From assembly GCF_010747415.1 (NCBI RefSeq), contig NZ_JAAGNZ010000003.1, positions 186,001-250,000 on the forward strand: DNA of 64,000 nucleotides. Direction: 5' to 3'. The stretch comes from Spirosoma agri (GTDB taxonomy: Bacteria; Bacteroidota; Bacteroidia; Cytophagales; Spirosomataceae). Position 1 is the stretch's first letter. The number at the start of each line of letters is the position of its first letter. Below, piece by piece: positions 52,516 to 61,621 of the stretch. The notes beneath the pieces were generated by a model. It worked only from the letters and a program-made list of their open reading frames with translations, was not told the DNA's origin and did no database searches. A program made the position numbers and the translations under genes.

Positions 52516-53757
52516 TCAGAATAAACTTAACTGGGCCGAAAAATTGGGTTTGTACTTACTTTTTTGCAAAGTCAGAATCAGTTGCTTGAGCTGCAAAGGC
52601 GTGTAATCGTGTTGCCTGGCAAAGGGGCGACTGAAAGCCAGAAAGTATTGGGCCCGATTGTAGGCAATGCCCATCTTTTTCAGGTGCTCCGCTTGGAGCC
52701 GCCTGAACCGACGCGCAGCGACAATTTTCTGGGCGCTTTGAAAGCCGATGCCGGGTATGCGTTTGATGAGTTCGATGTCGGCGGTATTGATGTCTACCGG
52801 AAATTGGTCCAGGTTGCGTAAGGCCCAACCCAGCTTGGGGTCCACATCCAGGTCAAGATTAGGCTGATTGGCCCCGACCAGTTCATCGAAGGCAAAACCA
52901 TAGAATCGAAGCAGCCAATCGGCCTGGTATAGTCGGTTTTCCCGAATGATCGGAACGGGGGTGCCCATGGATGGCAATCGGTTATCATCACTTATGGGAA
53001 CGTAGCCCGAGTAATAGACCCGCTTCAGGTTCAGCTGGTTATAGAAATGATTGGTCATGCCCAGTATGTCCAGATCGCTCTCTTTCGTCGCACCGATCAC
53101 CATTTGGGTACTCTGGCCGGCTGGAGCAAAGACGGGCGCTTTGCTATTGCGCAGTTTTTCTTCCCGGTGACCGGCAATCTCGGTTTTCAGGTACGTCATT
53201 GGCCGGATCACATCCAGGTGATTTTTTTCCGGCGCGAGCAGCTTCAGACTTTGTTCGGTAGGCATTTCGACATTGACGCTTAAGCGGTCCGCATACAGAC
53301 CCGCTTCTTTCATCAGCTCTTCACTGGCTCCAGGAATGGCCTTCAGATGGATGTAGCCGTTGAAATTTTGTTCGATGCGCAACTTTTTGGCAATTCGAAC
53401 CAAACGCTCCATCGTGTAATCAGGGCTGTCAAAAATCCCCGAACTCAAAAATAAGCCCTCGATGTAGTTTCGGCGGTAGAAATTGATGGTCAGGTCCACG
53501 ACCTCGTCGACCGTGAAGGCGGCCCGTTTCACATCGTTGCTCCTGCGGCTCACGCAATAGGCGCAATCGAAGATACAATGATTGGTCAGCAGAATTTTCA
53601 GCAGGGATACGCACCGCCCGTCTTCAGTGAACGCATGACAAATGCCGTAGCCTTTCGAATCCCCCAGTCCTTTGTCTTTATTAGCTCGTTTACTCTGACC
53701 GGAAGCACAGGACACATCGTATTTTGCCGCATCGGAAAGGATTTCCAGCTTCTCCAT
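52516..53757 (-). CDS. Putative DNA modification/repair radical SAM protein (TIGR03916 type)
   Basis: 413 residues from the ATG at 53757 (MEKLEILSDAAKYDVSCASG); another in-frame ATG is at 53775. The radical SAM cluster motif C-x3-C-x2-C is in NHCIFDCAYCVSR. The C-terminus has a helix-hairpin-helix (NTADIELIKRIPGIGFQSAQ), which binds DNA. The combination gives a [4Fe-4S] SAM radical enzyme acting on DNA, assumed to be repair. It is followed by its regular partner DUF4130. Confidence 0.92.
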   Translation of the reverse strand: MEKLEILSDAAKYDVSCASGQSKRANKDKGLGDSKGYGICHAFTEDGRCVSLLKILLTNHCIFDCAYCVSRRSNDVKRAAFTVDEVVDLTINFYRRNYIEGLFLSSGIFDSPDYTMERLVRIAKKLRIEQNFNGYIHLKAIPGASEELMKEAGLYADRLSVNVEMPTEQSLKLLAPEKNHLDVIRPMTYLKTEIAGHREEKLRNSKAPVFAPAGQSTQMVIGATKESDLDILGMTNHFYNQLNLKRVYYSGYVPISDDNRLPSMGTPVPIIRENRLYQADWLLRFYGFAFDELVGANQPNLDLDVDPKLGWALRNLDQFPVDINTADIELIKRIPGIGFQSAQKIVAARRFRRLQAEHLKKMGIAYNRAQYFLAFSRPFARQHDYTPLQLKQLILTLQKSKYKPNFSAQLSLF

Positions 53758-53965
53758 CACTCGATCATTCACCATCCAATTCCCTTGTTGATTGATGATA
53801 AAAGTACTAAGTATCGATGTACTATCAAAAGTAAAAGCTATAATAATATAATTGTATTATAGTCCCATTTCGCCAGTACGTTCTCTATACAAAGAATAGC
53901 GGATTTTGCTGGGCAAAGAACCAGTGTGTAGGAGACCATTGCCTGACGGATGATTCATACCCAAT

Positions 53966-53995
53966 AAAAAAGGCCAACCCGTTCAGGAGTTAGCC
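53966..53995 (-). terminator. Rho-independent terminator of the DksA-like gene
   Basis: Read leftward, stem GGCTAAC / GTTGGCC (one G-T pair) is followed by six T residues (complement of 53966-53971). It lies about 45 bp beyond the stop at 54040. Confidence 0.7.
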
Positions 53996-54039
53996 GGCAA
54001 AAAAGTCAGGAAAAAGTACCTACACTGGGATGGTCGATA

Positions 54040-54282
54040 CTAATTCCGCTTCTCACGCTTCATATAAGTAGAGGCCCCAGTGCCTCGTCTGGCTCCCATT
54101 TTATGTAGCTGTTGGGCGTCAGCCTGTGATATGATCTGAAGAGCTGAATACTCAGTTTTACCGGTAATAAGTGGGAAGCCCGCAACACGCGGAGCTTGCG
54201 AACAATAAACACACGTTTTGGCGGTGGGTAGCGCCTTTAACCGGGCGTCAGGAATCAATTGACCACACTTACTACAATACAT
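54040..54282 (-). CDS. Small DksA/TraR-type zinc-finger protein
   Basis: 80 residues. The N-terminal C4 zinc finger has CSKCGQLIPDARLKALPTAK followed by CVYCS, the arrangement of DksA/TraR proteins. The usual N-terminal coiled coil of DksA is missing, as in TraR-like short forms; here the finger is at the very start. The tail is basic. It might act on RNA polymerase or bind another protein. It ends at a good terminator. Confidence 0.75.
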   Translation of the reverse strand: MYCSKCGQLIPDARLKALPTAKTCVYCSQAPRVAGFPLITGKTEYSALQIISQADAQQLHKMGARRGTGASTYMKREKRN

Positions 54283-54716
54283 AAGGTTGAGTATCTAGCT
54301 ACTAATATAACCCAAAATCAGGCCAGATAGTGCCCCACATGGGGAAATAAGACAGGTCACCTATAGTGAATAAGTTATTGATTTACAGATAGTTAATCTA
54401 ACATAAAGCACGCATCCAAAAGAAATTGATAGTATCGTCCAGTTCAGTTGATTATAGCAGAATTTTGACCAAAAGCGGATATGAGCCGTTGCCCAAAAAC
54501 ACGGTTTGGCAAGGCTGCTCACGCTGGCTGTACTTGCGTTTCTGACTACAAACTGGTCGCGTCGATACGTGACTGGCAGCCCACGCAACCCGATCAGCCA
54601 CTTGCCTAACCCGTCAGCCCTTTATGACAGAAACACGTCCGAAACAGGTTGTGGTTGCCAACGGAATTAACTTTTCCCGGGTAGTCGTGTTTAGTCAATA
54701 TACGAATGAACACCTT
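54283..54716. other. Divergent promoter region
   Basis: Between the DksA-like gene (leftward) and the small secreted protein (rightward); no recognisable gene. A 31-codon in-frame extension upstream of 54717 begins at 54624 but lacks coding character. Confidence 0.4.
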
Positions 54717-54950
54717 ATGAAAAAGTTACTTCAAACAGCCGCTTTCTGCCTACTGGTAGTGGGTACGGTTTGTGCACAGGAGGTTACCAAGAAAGAGGCC
54801 ATTAAAACGACTAAAATTGCCCAGAAAAACGCCAAGCAACTCCAGAAGGAGGCCAAGCAAACAGGTAGTACGTCGGATAAGAAAGATGCCGATAAGACGC
54901 TGGATGCAGCCAAACGAGCAGAGAAACAGGCCAAAAAGAACACAAAGTAG
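54717..54950 (+). CDS. Small secreted Lys/Ala-rich protein
   Basis: 77 residues from the ATG at 54717. A clear signal peptide (MKKLLQTAAFCLLVVGTVCA) is followed by a charged helical region of Lys, Ala and Gln (AIKTTKIAQKNAKQLQKEAK; LDAAKRAEKQAKKNTK). It is predicted to be a basic periplasmic helix. No family recognised; such proteins may bind envelope polyanions. It precedes the RaiA-like gene by 55 bp. Confidence 0.65.
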   Translation: MKKLLQTAAFCLLVVGTVCAQEVTKKEAIKTTKIAQKNAKQLQKEAKQTGSTSDKKDADKTLDAAKRAEKQAKKNTK

Positions 54951-55005
54951 GGCATTGACCTGATGTACCTGACCAATAACGTTCTCAACGTCAATTAAAC
55001 GTGTT

Positions 55006-55377
55006 ATGCAGCAAGATCCGAATTTAGATACGATACGACTCGACATTGAAGCGGTGGGATTCACGTTGGACGATGGCCTTCGGGCATTCGTATTGGAGAC
55101 GCTTTCCAAGCTCCAGCGTTTTTATAAAGGTGACGTCATTACGGCTGAAGTGTACTTAAAAGTAGAACCCAACCAGCGCACGAATGACAAGCATGTGGGC
55201 ATCAAATATGGTGTACCCGGCAATGATGTATATGCTGACGATTCGGGCGACAATTGGTACGAATTGATCAACAGTGTGGAAGCCAAGTTACAGCGTCAGT
55301 TGGAAAAGCGCTTCGGTAACCACACAAACGCAAACCGGGCTAACATCGATGAGATCGACCCTGCCAGTTTAGCGTAA
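55006..55377 (+). CDS. HPF/RaiA-like ribosome-associated protein
   Basis: 123 residues, a beta-alpha-beta-beta-beta-alpha fold typical of the family: IRLDIEAVGFTLDDGLRAFV, KLQRFYKGDVITAEVYLKVE, KHVGIKYGVPGNDVYADDSG and WYELINSVEAKLQRQLEKRF. Short HPF/RaiA proteins bind the 30S decoding site and inactivate ribosomes in stress or stationary phase. A plasmid-borne copy is probably a paralogue of a chromosomal one. It ends at a hairpin. Confidence 0.88.
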   Translation: MQQDPNLDTIRLDIEAVGFTLDDGLRAFVLETLSKLQRFYKGDVITAEVYLKVEPNQRTNDKHVGIKYGVPGNDVYADDSGDNWYELINSVEAKLQRQLEKRFGNHTNANRANIDEIDPASLA

Positions 55378-55396
55378 ACTCAAGTGAATATATAAT

Positions 55397-55432
55397 CAAT
55401 CGCCCGGCTTTGTAGATAAGGCCGGGCGATTG
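55397..55432. terminator. Hairpin between raiA-like gene and sulP-like gene
   Basis: Perfect 12-bp stem CAATCGCCCGGC / GCCGGGCGATTG around a 12-nt loop between convergent genes. GC-rich with short T/A ends; a shared terminator is likely. Confidence 0.65.
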
Positions 55433-55516
55433 CAGTACTGGGCGATCGTAGACAGGTGGACCAACCATTTTTGGACTACCCTTAATCAGCCTATTTTCAT
55501 CACTGGTGGAGGTTGG

Positions 55517-57046
55517 CTAAACAGCCACCTGATACGTGGGGTCGTCGATGATATTGACATCGATAACATCAGTTGCTTTAGTCAGCAATTTCCGGCAATC
55601 CGGGCTGAGGTACTTTAAGTGTATCTTTTTACCCCCTTTATGGTAGCGTTCCGTAAGCTTGTTAAGAGCCTCAATGCCTGACATGTCGGCCACCCGGCTT
55701 TCAGAGAAATCGATGATCACTTCATGAGGATCAGTTAAGATGTCAAACGCGTCGTTGAACGCGGTTACCGAGCCAAAGAATAGCGGACCATAAACCTTGT
55801 ACTGCTTCACTCCCTGCGCATCGATTGATGGCAGAACACGGATGCGCTTGGCACTTTCCCAGGCAAAAACCAGGGCGGAAATGAGTACGCCAATCAGCAC
55901 CGCCAAGGCAAGATTGTGTAGATAGATCGTGATCACCGCGACCAGCATACCGACAAACACATCTTGCTTGGGCATTTTATTGATGATCCGGAAACTCACC
56001 CACTCGAAGGTGCCTATGGCGACCATGATCATCACGCCGGTCAAGGCCGCCATCGGAACCCGTTCAATGACGGGAGCGCCAACCAGAACGATCAGCAAAA
56101 TGGTCAGGGAGGCAATGATCCCGGACAGTCGGGCTCGTGCACCGGCCGACAGATTCACTAACGTTTGGGCAATCATCGGGCAACCACCCATGCCGAAGAA
56201 AAACCCGTTCAGGATGTTCGCACTGCCCTGAGCAATGCATTCTCTGTCGCCATTTCCCTTGGTCGCGGTCAACTCATCGACCAAATTCAGCGTTAACAAT
56301 CCTTCGGTAAGCCCGACGCTGGCCATGATCAGGGCATAGGGAAAAATAATCGTCAGCGTAGACAGATCGAGCGGAACCTGCGGAATGTGAAAAGGCGGAA
56401 AACCACCGCTTACTGAGGCTATGTCGCGAACTGTTTTGGTATCGATATTGAATCCCAGCACAATCAGGAACACAACGACGATAGCAACCAGCGAAGGCGG
56501 GACTGCTTTGGTGACTTTTGGTAACAGGATAATAATGGCGATGGTCAACAAAACCAAACCGGCCATAACTGCCAATGGTGTTCCGCTAAGCCAGGTCGAT
56601 TCCCCGTTCACTACCGTTTTGAACTGTTCGAGCTGGGCCATGAAGATGATAACGGCCAGCCCGTTGACAAAGCCATACATAACGGGTTGGGGCACCAGCC
56701 GGATGAATTTACCAAATTTAAACACGCCCACCAGAATCTGTAACACACCCGCCAGGGCGACTGCAGCAAACACGTAGTCAATGCCATGCGATTTCATTAA
56801 GGCAATCAGAACAATGACCGTGGCACCGGCTCCTCCGGAGATGAGTGCGGGCCTACCCCCAAAAATGGAGGTAACAAGTCCCATAATAAAGGCGGCATAA
56901 AGGCCAACCAGCGGAGGGAAACCCGCCAGGATAGCAAATGAGAGAGATTCCGGCATCATTGTCATGGCGACGGTGAGGCCAGCCAGAATCTCCGTTTTAT
57001 AATCTACTTTCTGCGTAAAATCAAATAGGTTGATATAACCCTTCAT
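55517..57046 (-). CDS. SulP family anion transporter with STAS domain
   Basis: 509 residues. About 12 membrane segments with the family start YKTEILAGLTVAMTMMPESL, AAFIMGLVTSIFGGRPALIS and the core FFFGMGGCPMIAQTLVNLSA. A C-terminal STAS domain (about 410-495) contains EVIIDFSESRVADMSGIEAL. SulP proteins carry sulfate, bicarbonate or dicarboxylates; substrate not readable from sequence. It is convergent with the RaiA-like gene and probably monocistronic. Confidence 0.93.
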   Translation of the reverse strand: MKGYINLFDFTQKVDYKTEILAGLTVAMTMMPESLSFAILAGFPPLVGLYAAFIMGLVTSIFGGRPALISGGAGATVIVLIALMKSHGIDYVFAAVALAGVLQILVGVFKFGKFIRLVPQPVMYGFVNGLAVIIFMAQLEQFKTVVNGESTWLSGTPLAVMAGLVLLTIAIIILLPKVTKAVPPSLVAIVVVFLIVLGFNIDTKTVRDIASVSGGFPPFHIPQVPLDLSTLTIIFPYALIMASVGLTEGLLTLNLVDELTATKGNGDRECIAQGSANILNGFFFGMGGCPMIAQTLVNLSAGARARLSGIIASLTILLIVLVGAPVIERVPMAALTGVMIMVAIGTFEWVSFRIINKMPKQDVFVGMLVAVITIYLHNLALAVLIGVLISALVFAWESAKRIRVLPSIDAQGVKQYKVYGPLFFGSVTAFNDAFDILTDPHEVIIDFSESRVADMSGIEALNKLTERYHKGGKKIHLKYLSPDCRKLLTKATDVIDVNIIDDPTYQVAV

Positions 57047-57975
57047 GGATATGCAATTATTGATGACAGGGCCGGAAAGATGGCCTCTATCGGCCCTAAA
57101 AAGTTAACTTATTCGGCTTGTTAACGAATCGGTTGGATGGTCCCAACGGAACCATTGTACTGCCAGGCATTCGGACAGTAGGAATCAACTTAGCGTAAAG
57201 CCAGATTGGAAAGAGAACGTCTCTTTAACAGAATTTAAAAAAGACGGATGTACCTCGTCAGGGCGGACTCCCTACAGACGAAGGGAAGACAGGAGCGTAT
57301 GGGCAGGTGTTGACTGTCATAATTGGCCGCAAGAAGCGCATTTTGGCTTAGATTCCCTAGCACTAACAAACACTATTTTGCGGATATCTGATCGATAGGA
57401 CGATCTAAAAATTGGGTTGGGGCAACGTCAACCACCTGGGCGCGCTCTAACTGCGTTCTCCCCCTAAATCATATCGACGACAATTAACTAATGATAGTCC
57501 GCTTATTGAACAGCATACGCGTTTTTACAAGTAGCAACTAATTTACTGTAGACACTAATTATTAGATTATATATACTATTAATCAATTACTTACATCAGG
57601 TGTACACACTTTGTCTACATAACATATTATACTATTAACAGAATTTACTCGCTCCTTTGCTCCTGGTTATGGCTGTCACACGCACCGGTACGCCGTAGTC
57701 ACTTCCACTCAGTAACCAAAGTCCTGACATTGGCGGATGCGTTCGCTCGATTACTGGATCACCGTACTACACGTAGGCACAGGAGTTCTGCCCGTGTAAA
57801 ACAAGTCAAGTTCAAGACGTGCATACAGGTTTTGTCACGCGTAAAAGATGGGATCAATCCGGTACGATGACGAAATCGACAGGCACCAGCGAATTCATTG
57901 GAACGCTCTGTCAGGGCATCGAGCAATTGAAGGTCAATACAATAATCAATTTTTTCACTTAACTCTTACTTTTTT
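57047..57975. other. Long AT-rich intergenic region
   Basis: About 930 bp without a supported gene, the second longest in the window. The AT-rich middle (57480-57650) probably has the promoter of the pore-forming-like gene and that of SulP. A 31-codon frame (57867-57962) just before the gene at 57976 could be a leader peptide, but has no supporting motif. Confidence 0.45.
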
Positions 57976-59553
57976 ATGAACACGGACAATGGAAGCGAAT
58001 CGGTACTGGAGGCAGATGATTTACTAAATTATGGGCTATTGCCTTCCGACCTGGGCAAAGGTTATGATTCGCTCAAAAGGGAAACGACATTCGATGCCTA
58101 CAAGACATTTACCAAATTAGTATCAGCCGGATCTTCAGAAACCCACTACCTGGTTGAATTCGATTACAAAAAGATTCGGAGCACGTTCGGTGTCAAGTCG
58201 ACCGTGAATGTTGACACGGGGGCTACTACCGTCGATGTATCGGTGGACATGAGTGACGTCTTGGATTCGGAAGAAATGTCCGTATTCGTGTTCTGGTACC
58301 AGCGTAGCATTACGGAACGGGTCACATTCAGGGACGCTGTGCTTTCCGAACGGGTAGCCGCCTATAGCAAGGACAAAGCAGATCGGGAGACGATCTACAA
58401 AAACCTGGGCAACAAGGTAATTACCGAGATATCGAACGGGGGGGAAGTGGTCTTGTACGCTAAGTTCTCGTCACGATCTAAAGAAGAATCAACGAAGATT
58501 AAGGCAATACTGGATGTGAACACCAACATTTTTGTCAGCGAGGTAGACTTTCATACGCAGCTTAATCACTTGCGAAGCGAGGTCAATCAAGAGATTACCT
58601 GTTCGATCGATGCAAAGTCGATGGGGGGAAATCTGAACGCGGGTAAGCTGACTAATCCGGCAACCGTGCAGGCAGCCATTGAGGACTGGCTCACTTCGCT
58701 CAAGACCAATCCGGCTACGCTTGAATTCGAATGTAGTGATCTGAAAATCCTCGGTGATGGGTTCACGGACGTCAGCGAGATGGTGAATAAGAATCAGGCG
58801 ATCGCTGATGAACTTAACGGCATGCTCCTAAACGTGGTTGACAGTAAAACCTTGGCCGCGCAGTATCAGAGGTCCAGAAGAGACCTGAAGCTTCCGACGA
58901 TTCTGCGGGTCAGTGAACTCATTGACCAGAGTCATGAACTCAAAGCAAAGCTAATCGATGAGCGCAATCGTCTGTTCAATACCGCTGCCACAGCCGTATT
59001 CGTTCTGGACAAGCAGGTGAGAGACAATTACAACAAGATTCGCCGGAATACCCCGGTTTTCGGTTACCAGGATCTGGGCAAAGGGGACGCCTGCGGATTT
59101 GCGGGCTCAGGTATGCCGCATTTCGGTGATGAAATGGAACACGTGAAGTACTTCGCCAACATGGACGTTATCACGGATGTTGGCCTTCAGGGATTCAAGG
59201 TTTCCTTCGACCAGTTTGGTTCCAGAGAACGGCTAAACCGAGATTATGCGCAGCAGATAGGTAATCACACACGCGTCAATATGGAGCAGGACTTGCTGGT
59301 TTCTATGCAAGGCTGGACTATGGATCGGGAAGGCTACCCAAGTGTTAGAAGCATCCAGTTCACGTCGCTTTCCGGAAAAACGTATGGTTCGCCCGCTCCG
59401 CCAATCCCTCCGGCTACGATTTTGACCGGGAGTGCCAAAGAAGGGTCTGAAAAATACATTATAGGTTTGTGGGGGAGTGGCAATAACTGGACCCAGCTCG
59501 TTGGCCCGTATTTCCGGGAGTGTTCGACGGATTACCCGTACAGTAATGACTAA
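57976..59553 (+). CDS. Probable MACPF/CDC-like pore-forming protein with jacalin-like C-terminus
   Basis: 525 residues, no signal peptide. The central part (about 55-260) follows the cholesterol-dependent cytolysin/MACPF pattern: IRSTFGVKSTVNVD, then SITERVTFRDAV, then LGNKVITEISNGGEVVLYAK followed by FSSRSKEESTKIKAIL. The last segment lines up with the CDC stretch YGRxVYVKLETTSKSDEVKAAF. Residues about 335-440 are a linker. The C-terminus (about 438-520; LLVSMQGWTMDREGYPSVRS, KYIIGLWGSGNNWTQLVGPY) resembles jacalin-type lectins. No undecapeptide Trp-rich loop of classic CDCs was seen. A function in membrane attack on other cells is an inference; without signal peptide it may leave the cell by lysis or a secretion system. 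Confidence 0.5.
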   Translation: MNTDNGSESVLEADDLLNYGLLPSDLGKGYDSLKRETTFDAYKTFTKLVSAGSSETHYLVEFDYKKIRSTFGVKSTVNVDTGATTVDVSVDMSDVLDSEEMSVFVFWYQRSITERVTFRDAVLSERVAAYSKDKADRETIYKNLGNKVITEISNGGEVVLYAKFSSRSKEESTKIKAILDVNTNIFVSEVDFHTQLNHLRSEVNQEITCSIDAKSMGGNLNAGKLTNPATVQAAIEDWLTSLKTNPATLEFECSDLKILGDGFTDVSEMVNKNQAIADELNGMLLNVVDSKTLAAQYQRSRRDLKLPTILRVSELIDQSHELKAKLIDERNRLFNTAATAVFVLDKQVRDNYNKIRRNTPVFGYQDLGKGDACGFAGSGMPHFGDEMEHVKYFANMDVITDVGLQGFKVSFDQFGSRERLNRDYAQQIGNHTRVNMEQDLLVSMQGWTMDREGYPSVRSIQFTSLSGKTYGSPAPPIPPATILTGSAKEGSEKYIIGLWGSGNNWTQLVGPYFRECSTDYPYSND

Positions 59554-59661
59554 TTTAGTTGCTGCGTAGACCGTACGCCCACTCCATTTCTGACGTCCGG
59601 GAAACATCCCCCCAACGGCTGGCCTCACGAGAAGCTGGCCGTTGGGGGTTTCAACGCCTTG

Positions 59662-61617
59662 TTATTGATCGGTTCGGAATGGCGATGCAGGTAAGCCATC
59701 CTTATTGTACAGGTTTGGGTTAACCGGATTATCGGCCCAGGCGTACCGGACGTACTGCGGATTGGGCACATCATCGCTCCACACAATCACGTTGTTTCCG
59801 TCGATTTTAGCCTTTGCCCAGCTGAATTTTTTATCGGCACCCGCAATGGCAAATTCACCCGGTTCTTCGCCATCTCTGGTAATCAAACCACGGCCACTAT
59901 TGGTAAAACTGAGAACGACTTTATTACCTTGAATTGTAGCAGACTGATAGAGTGGACCTGACGAAACCAGATCTTCGTTGTAAGCCGTTTTCATTGCCGC
60001 CAAGGCCAATCGTTCGCCCACGTCTTTTTTGTTGTCGGGATGAATATCGTTCCACTCGCCCAGGTCAATGGCTACGACCATAGCCGTATTGGGGACCGAT
60101 AATGCCTTCAGTTGCGCTTCTCTCAACACGGCCCAGTTACTTTCCGATGGCTGGTAATTGTAGTCCATGAAGCCGGGAAGCTGAACATACAGGAACGGCA
60201 GCGGCCCCTGCCCCCACCGATTTCGCCAGTCAGCAACCAACACCCGCTGTAACTTTTCGTAGGTCTGAGGCTCACCGGCATTGCTTTCGCCCTGGTACCA
60301 GCAAAAGCCTCTGATCGCATAATTAATTGCTGGCGCTACCATCGCATTGTACAGTGCTGTCGGCTGGTTTTGGGGGTTGATTCCCCCGGCTGAATTACCA
60401 CCGCCAGAACCTGTAACTGGTTTATAGGCGACTCCCACTTTATACTGCCAGGTGCCTTTCAGATCGACCGTATCGGCTCCGGCGAATAAACAATACGGCT
60501 TATCGGGCACAAAGCCACCTTTGCCCCCGTTGTTGGTAACCCGTACGACAATCACGTTTTTACCCGCTCTCAGCACACCAGCAGGCACCGAATACCTCCG
60601 TTGGGGATACAGATAGGTGGTTTTGCCAACCGATTTACCGTTGATATAAAGCTCATCGGCGTCGACGATTCGGCCCAGAAAAACCTTTGCGGGCTTGCCC
60701 GTCATGGAAGTGGGTATGTTGATTTCTTTTCGATACCACACCACGCCGTTCAGCTCTTTGAGTCCCTGATCTTCCCAGTACCCCGGCACGTTAATTGACC
60801 GCCAGCCCTTTGGCGTATACGAAGCGTCGAACCACTTTGTGCTTCCCGTCAATCCTAAATCGACAGGCGGGTTCGGTCGGCTGGCTGCCGCGCTGACTTG
60901 TCTGCGGGTAAGGGTGTTGATATAAGACGTGTCATTGTTCTTTTCGATGACGGCTTTCAGGGTCGGAAAATCAGTCAGGCCGGCTTCACTCGTCCAAGCC
61001 TCAATGGGCGTTCCCCCAACACTAGCATTGATGATGCCGATCGGTACGTGGTACTTTTCGTACAGTTTCTTCGCGAAAAAATACGCTACCGCCGAAAATG
61101 GGCGAACAGCCTCCCCAACAGCCGCGCTCCATTGCCCATTCGGAAGATCGCTTTGGGGCTTTTGCAGATTCGTCAGGGTCGGCACCCAGAATTGCCGGAT
61201 TTGCGGGTAATTGGCCTCTGCGATCTCTTTCGCGTACGTAACATCGTGAATATTGAGCTGGTGAACCATGTTGCTCTGCCCACTGCAAAACCAGACATCA
61301 CCGATCAGAATGTCGTTTAGATCGATGCGTGATTTGCCGGAAATTTCCATCGTAAACGGCCCTCCCGATGGCGTAGGAGGCAACTTCACCAGCCACTCCC
61401 CGTTGTCCTCGGTCACCGTTTTGTAGGTCTTCCCCTTGAACCGTACCGTGATTTTCTCCCCCGAACTGGCCCACCCCCAAATCTTAAGTGTGGCGTCCCG
61501 TTGCAATACCATGCCATCGCTGATCAATTTGGGTAAGCGAAGTTGAGCCTGTACGCCTACCGATAGAAACAGGCTGGTAACGAACAACCCAAGGGCGGAA
61601 ATAAGTCTAGCTTGCAT
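59662..61617 (-). CDS. Sialate O-acetylesterase family protein (secreted)
   Basis: 651 residues from the ATG at 61617 with signal peptide (ISALGLFVTSLFLSVGVQAQ). SASA/GDSL-type esterase: FCSGQSNM (nucleophile Ser) near residue 115, INASVGGTPIEAW, FCWYQGESNAGEPQTYEKLQ, and DLGEWNDIHPDNK (Asp/His). A carbohydrate-binding-like galactose-binding domain is inserted in the middle (about 250-370; TKWFDASYTPKGWRSINVPG; FLGRIVDADELYINGKSVGK). In polysaccharide loci these enzymes remove acetyl groups from xylan. It starts 4 bp after the GH115 stop, so they are one operon. Confidence 0.9.
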   Translation of the reverse strand: MQARLISALGLFVTSLFLSVGVQAQLRLPKLISDGMVLQRDATLKIWGWASSGEKITVRFKGKTYKTVTEDNGEWLVKLPPTPSGGPFTMEISGKSRIDLNDILIGDVWFCSGQSNMVHQLNIHDVTYAKEIAEANYPQIRQFWVPTLTNLQKPQSDLPNGQWSAAVGEAVRPFSAVAYFFAKKLYEKYHVPIGIINASVGGTPIEAWTSEAGLTDFPTLKAVIEKNNDTSYINTLTRRQVSAAASRPNPPVDLGLTGSTKWFDASYTPKGWRSINVPGYWEDQGLKELNGVVWYRKEINIPTSMTGKPAKVFLGRIVDADELYINGKSVGKTTYLYPQRRYSVPAGVLRAGKNVIVVRVTNNGGKGGFVPDKPYCLFAGADTVDLKGTWQYKVGVAYKPVTGSGGGNSAGGINPQNQPTALYNAMVAPAINYAIRGFCWYQGESNAGEPQTYEKLQRVLVADWRNRWGQGPLPFLYVQLPGFMDYNYQPSESNWAVLREAQLKALSVPNTAMVVAIDLGEWNDIHPDNKKDVGERLALAAMKTAYNEDLVSSGPLYQSATIQGNKVVLSFTNSGRGLITRDGEEPGEFAIAGADKKFSWAKAKIDGNNVIVWSDDVPNPQYVRYAWADNPVNPNLYNKDGLPASPFRTDQ

Positions 61618-61621
61618 TTGA

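Noticed and set aside
57867..57962. A 31-codon frame just before the pore-former-like gene
   Set aside because: Could be a leader peptide, but there is no supporting motif and no way to judge conservation.
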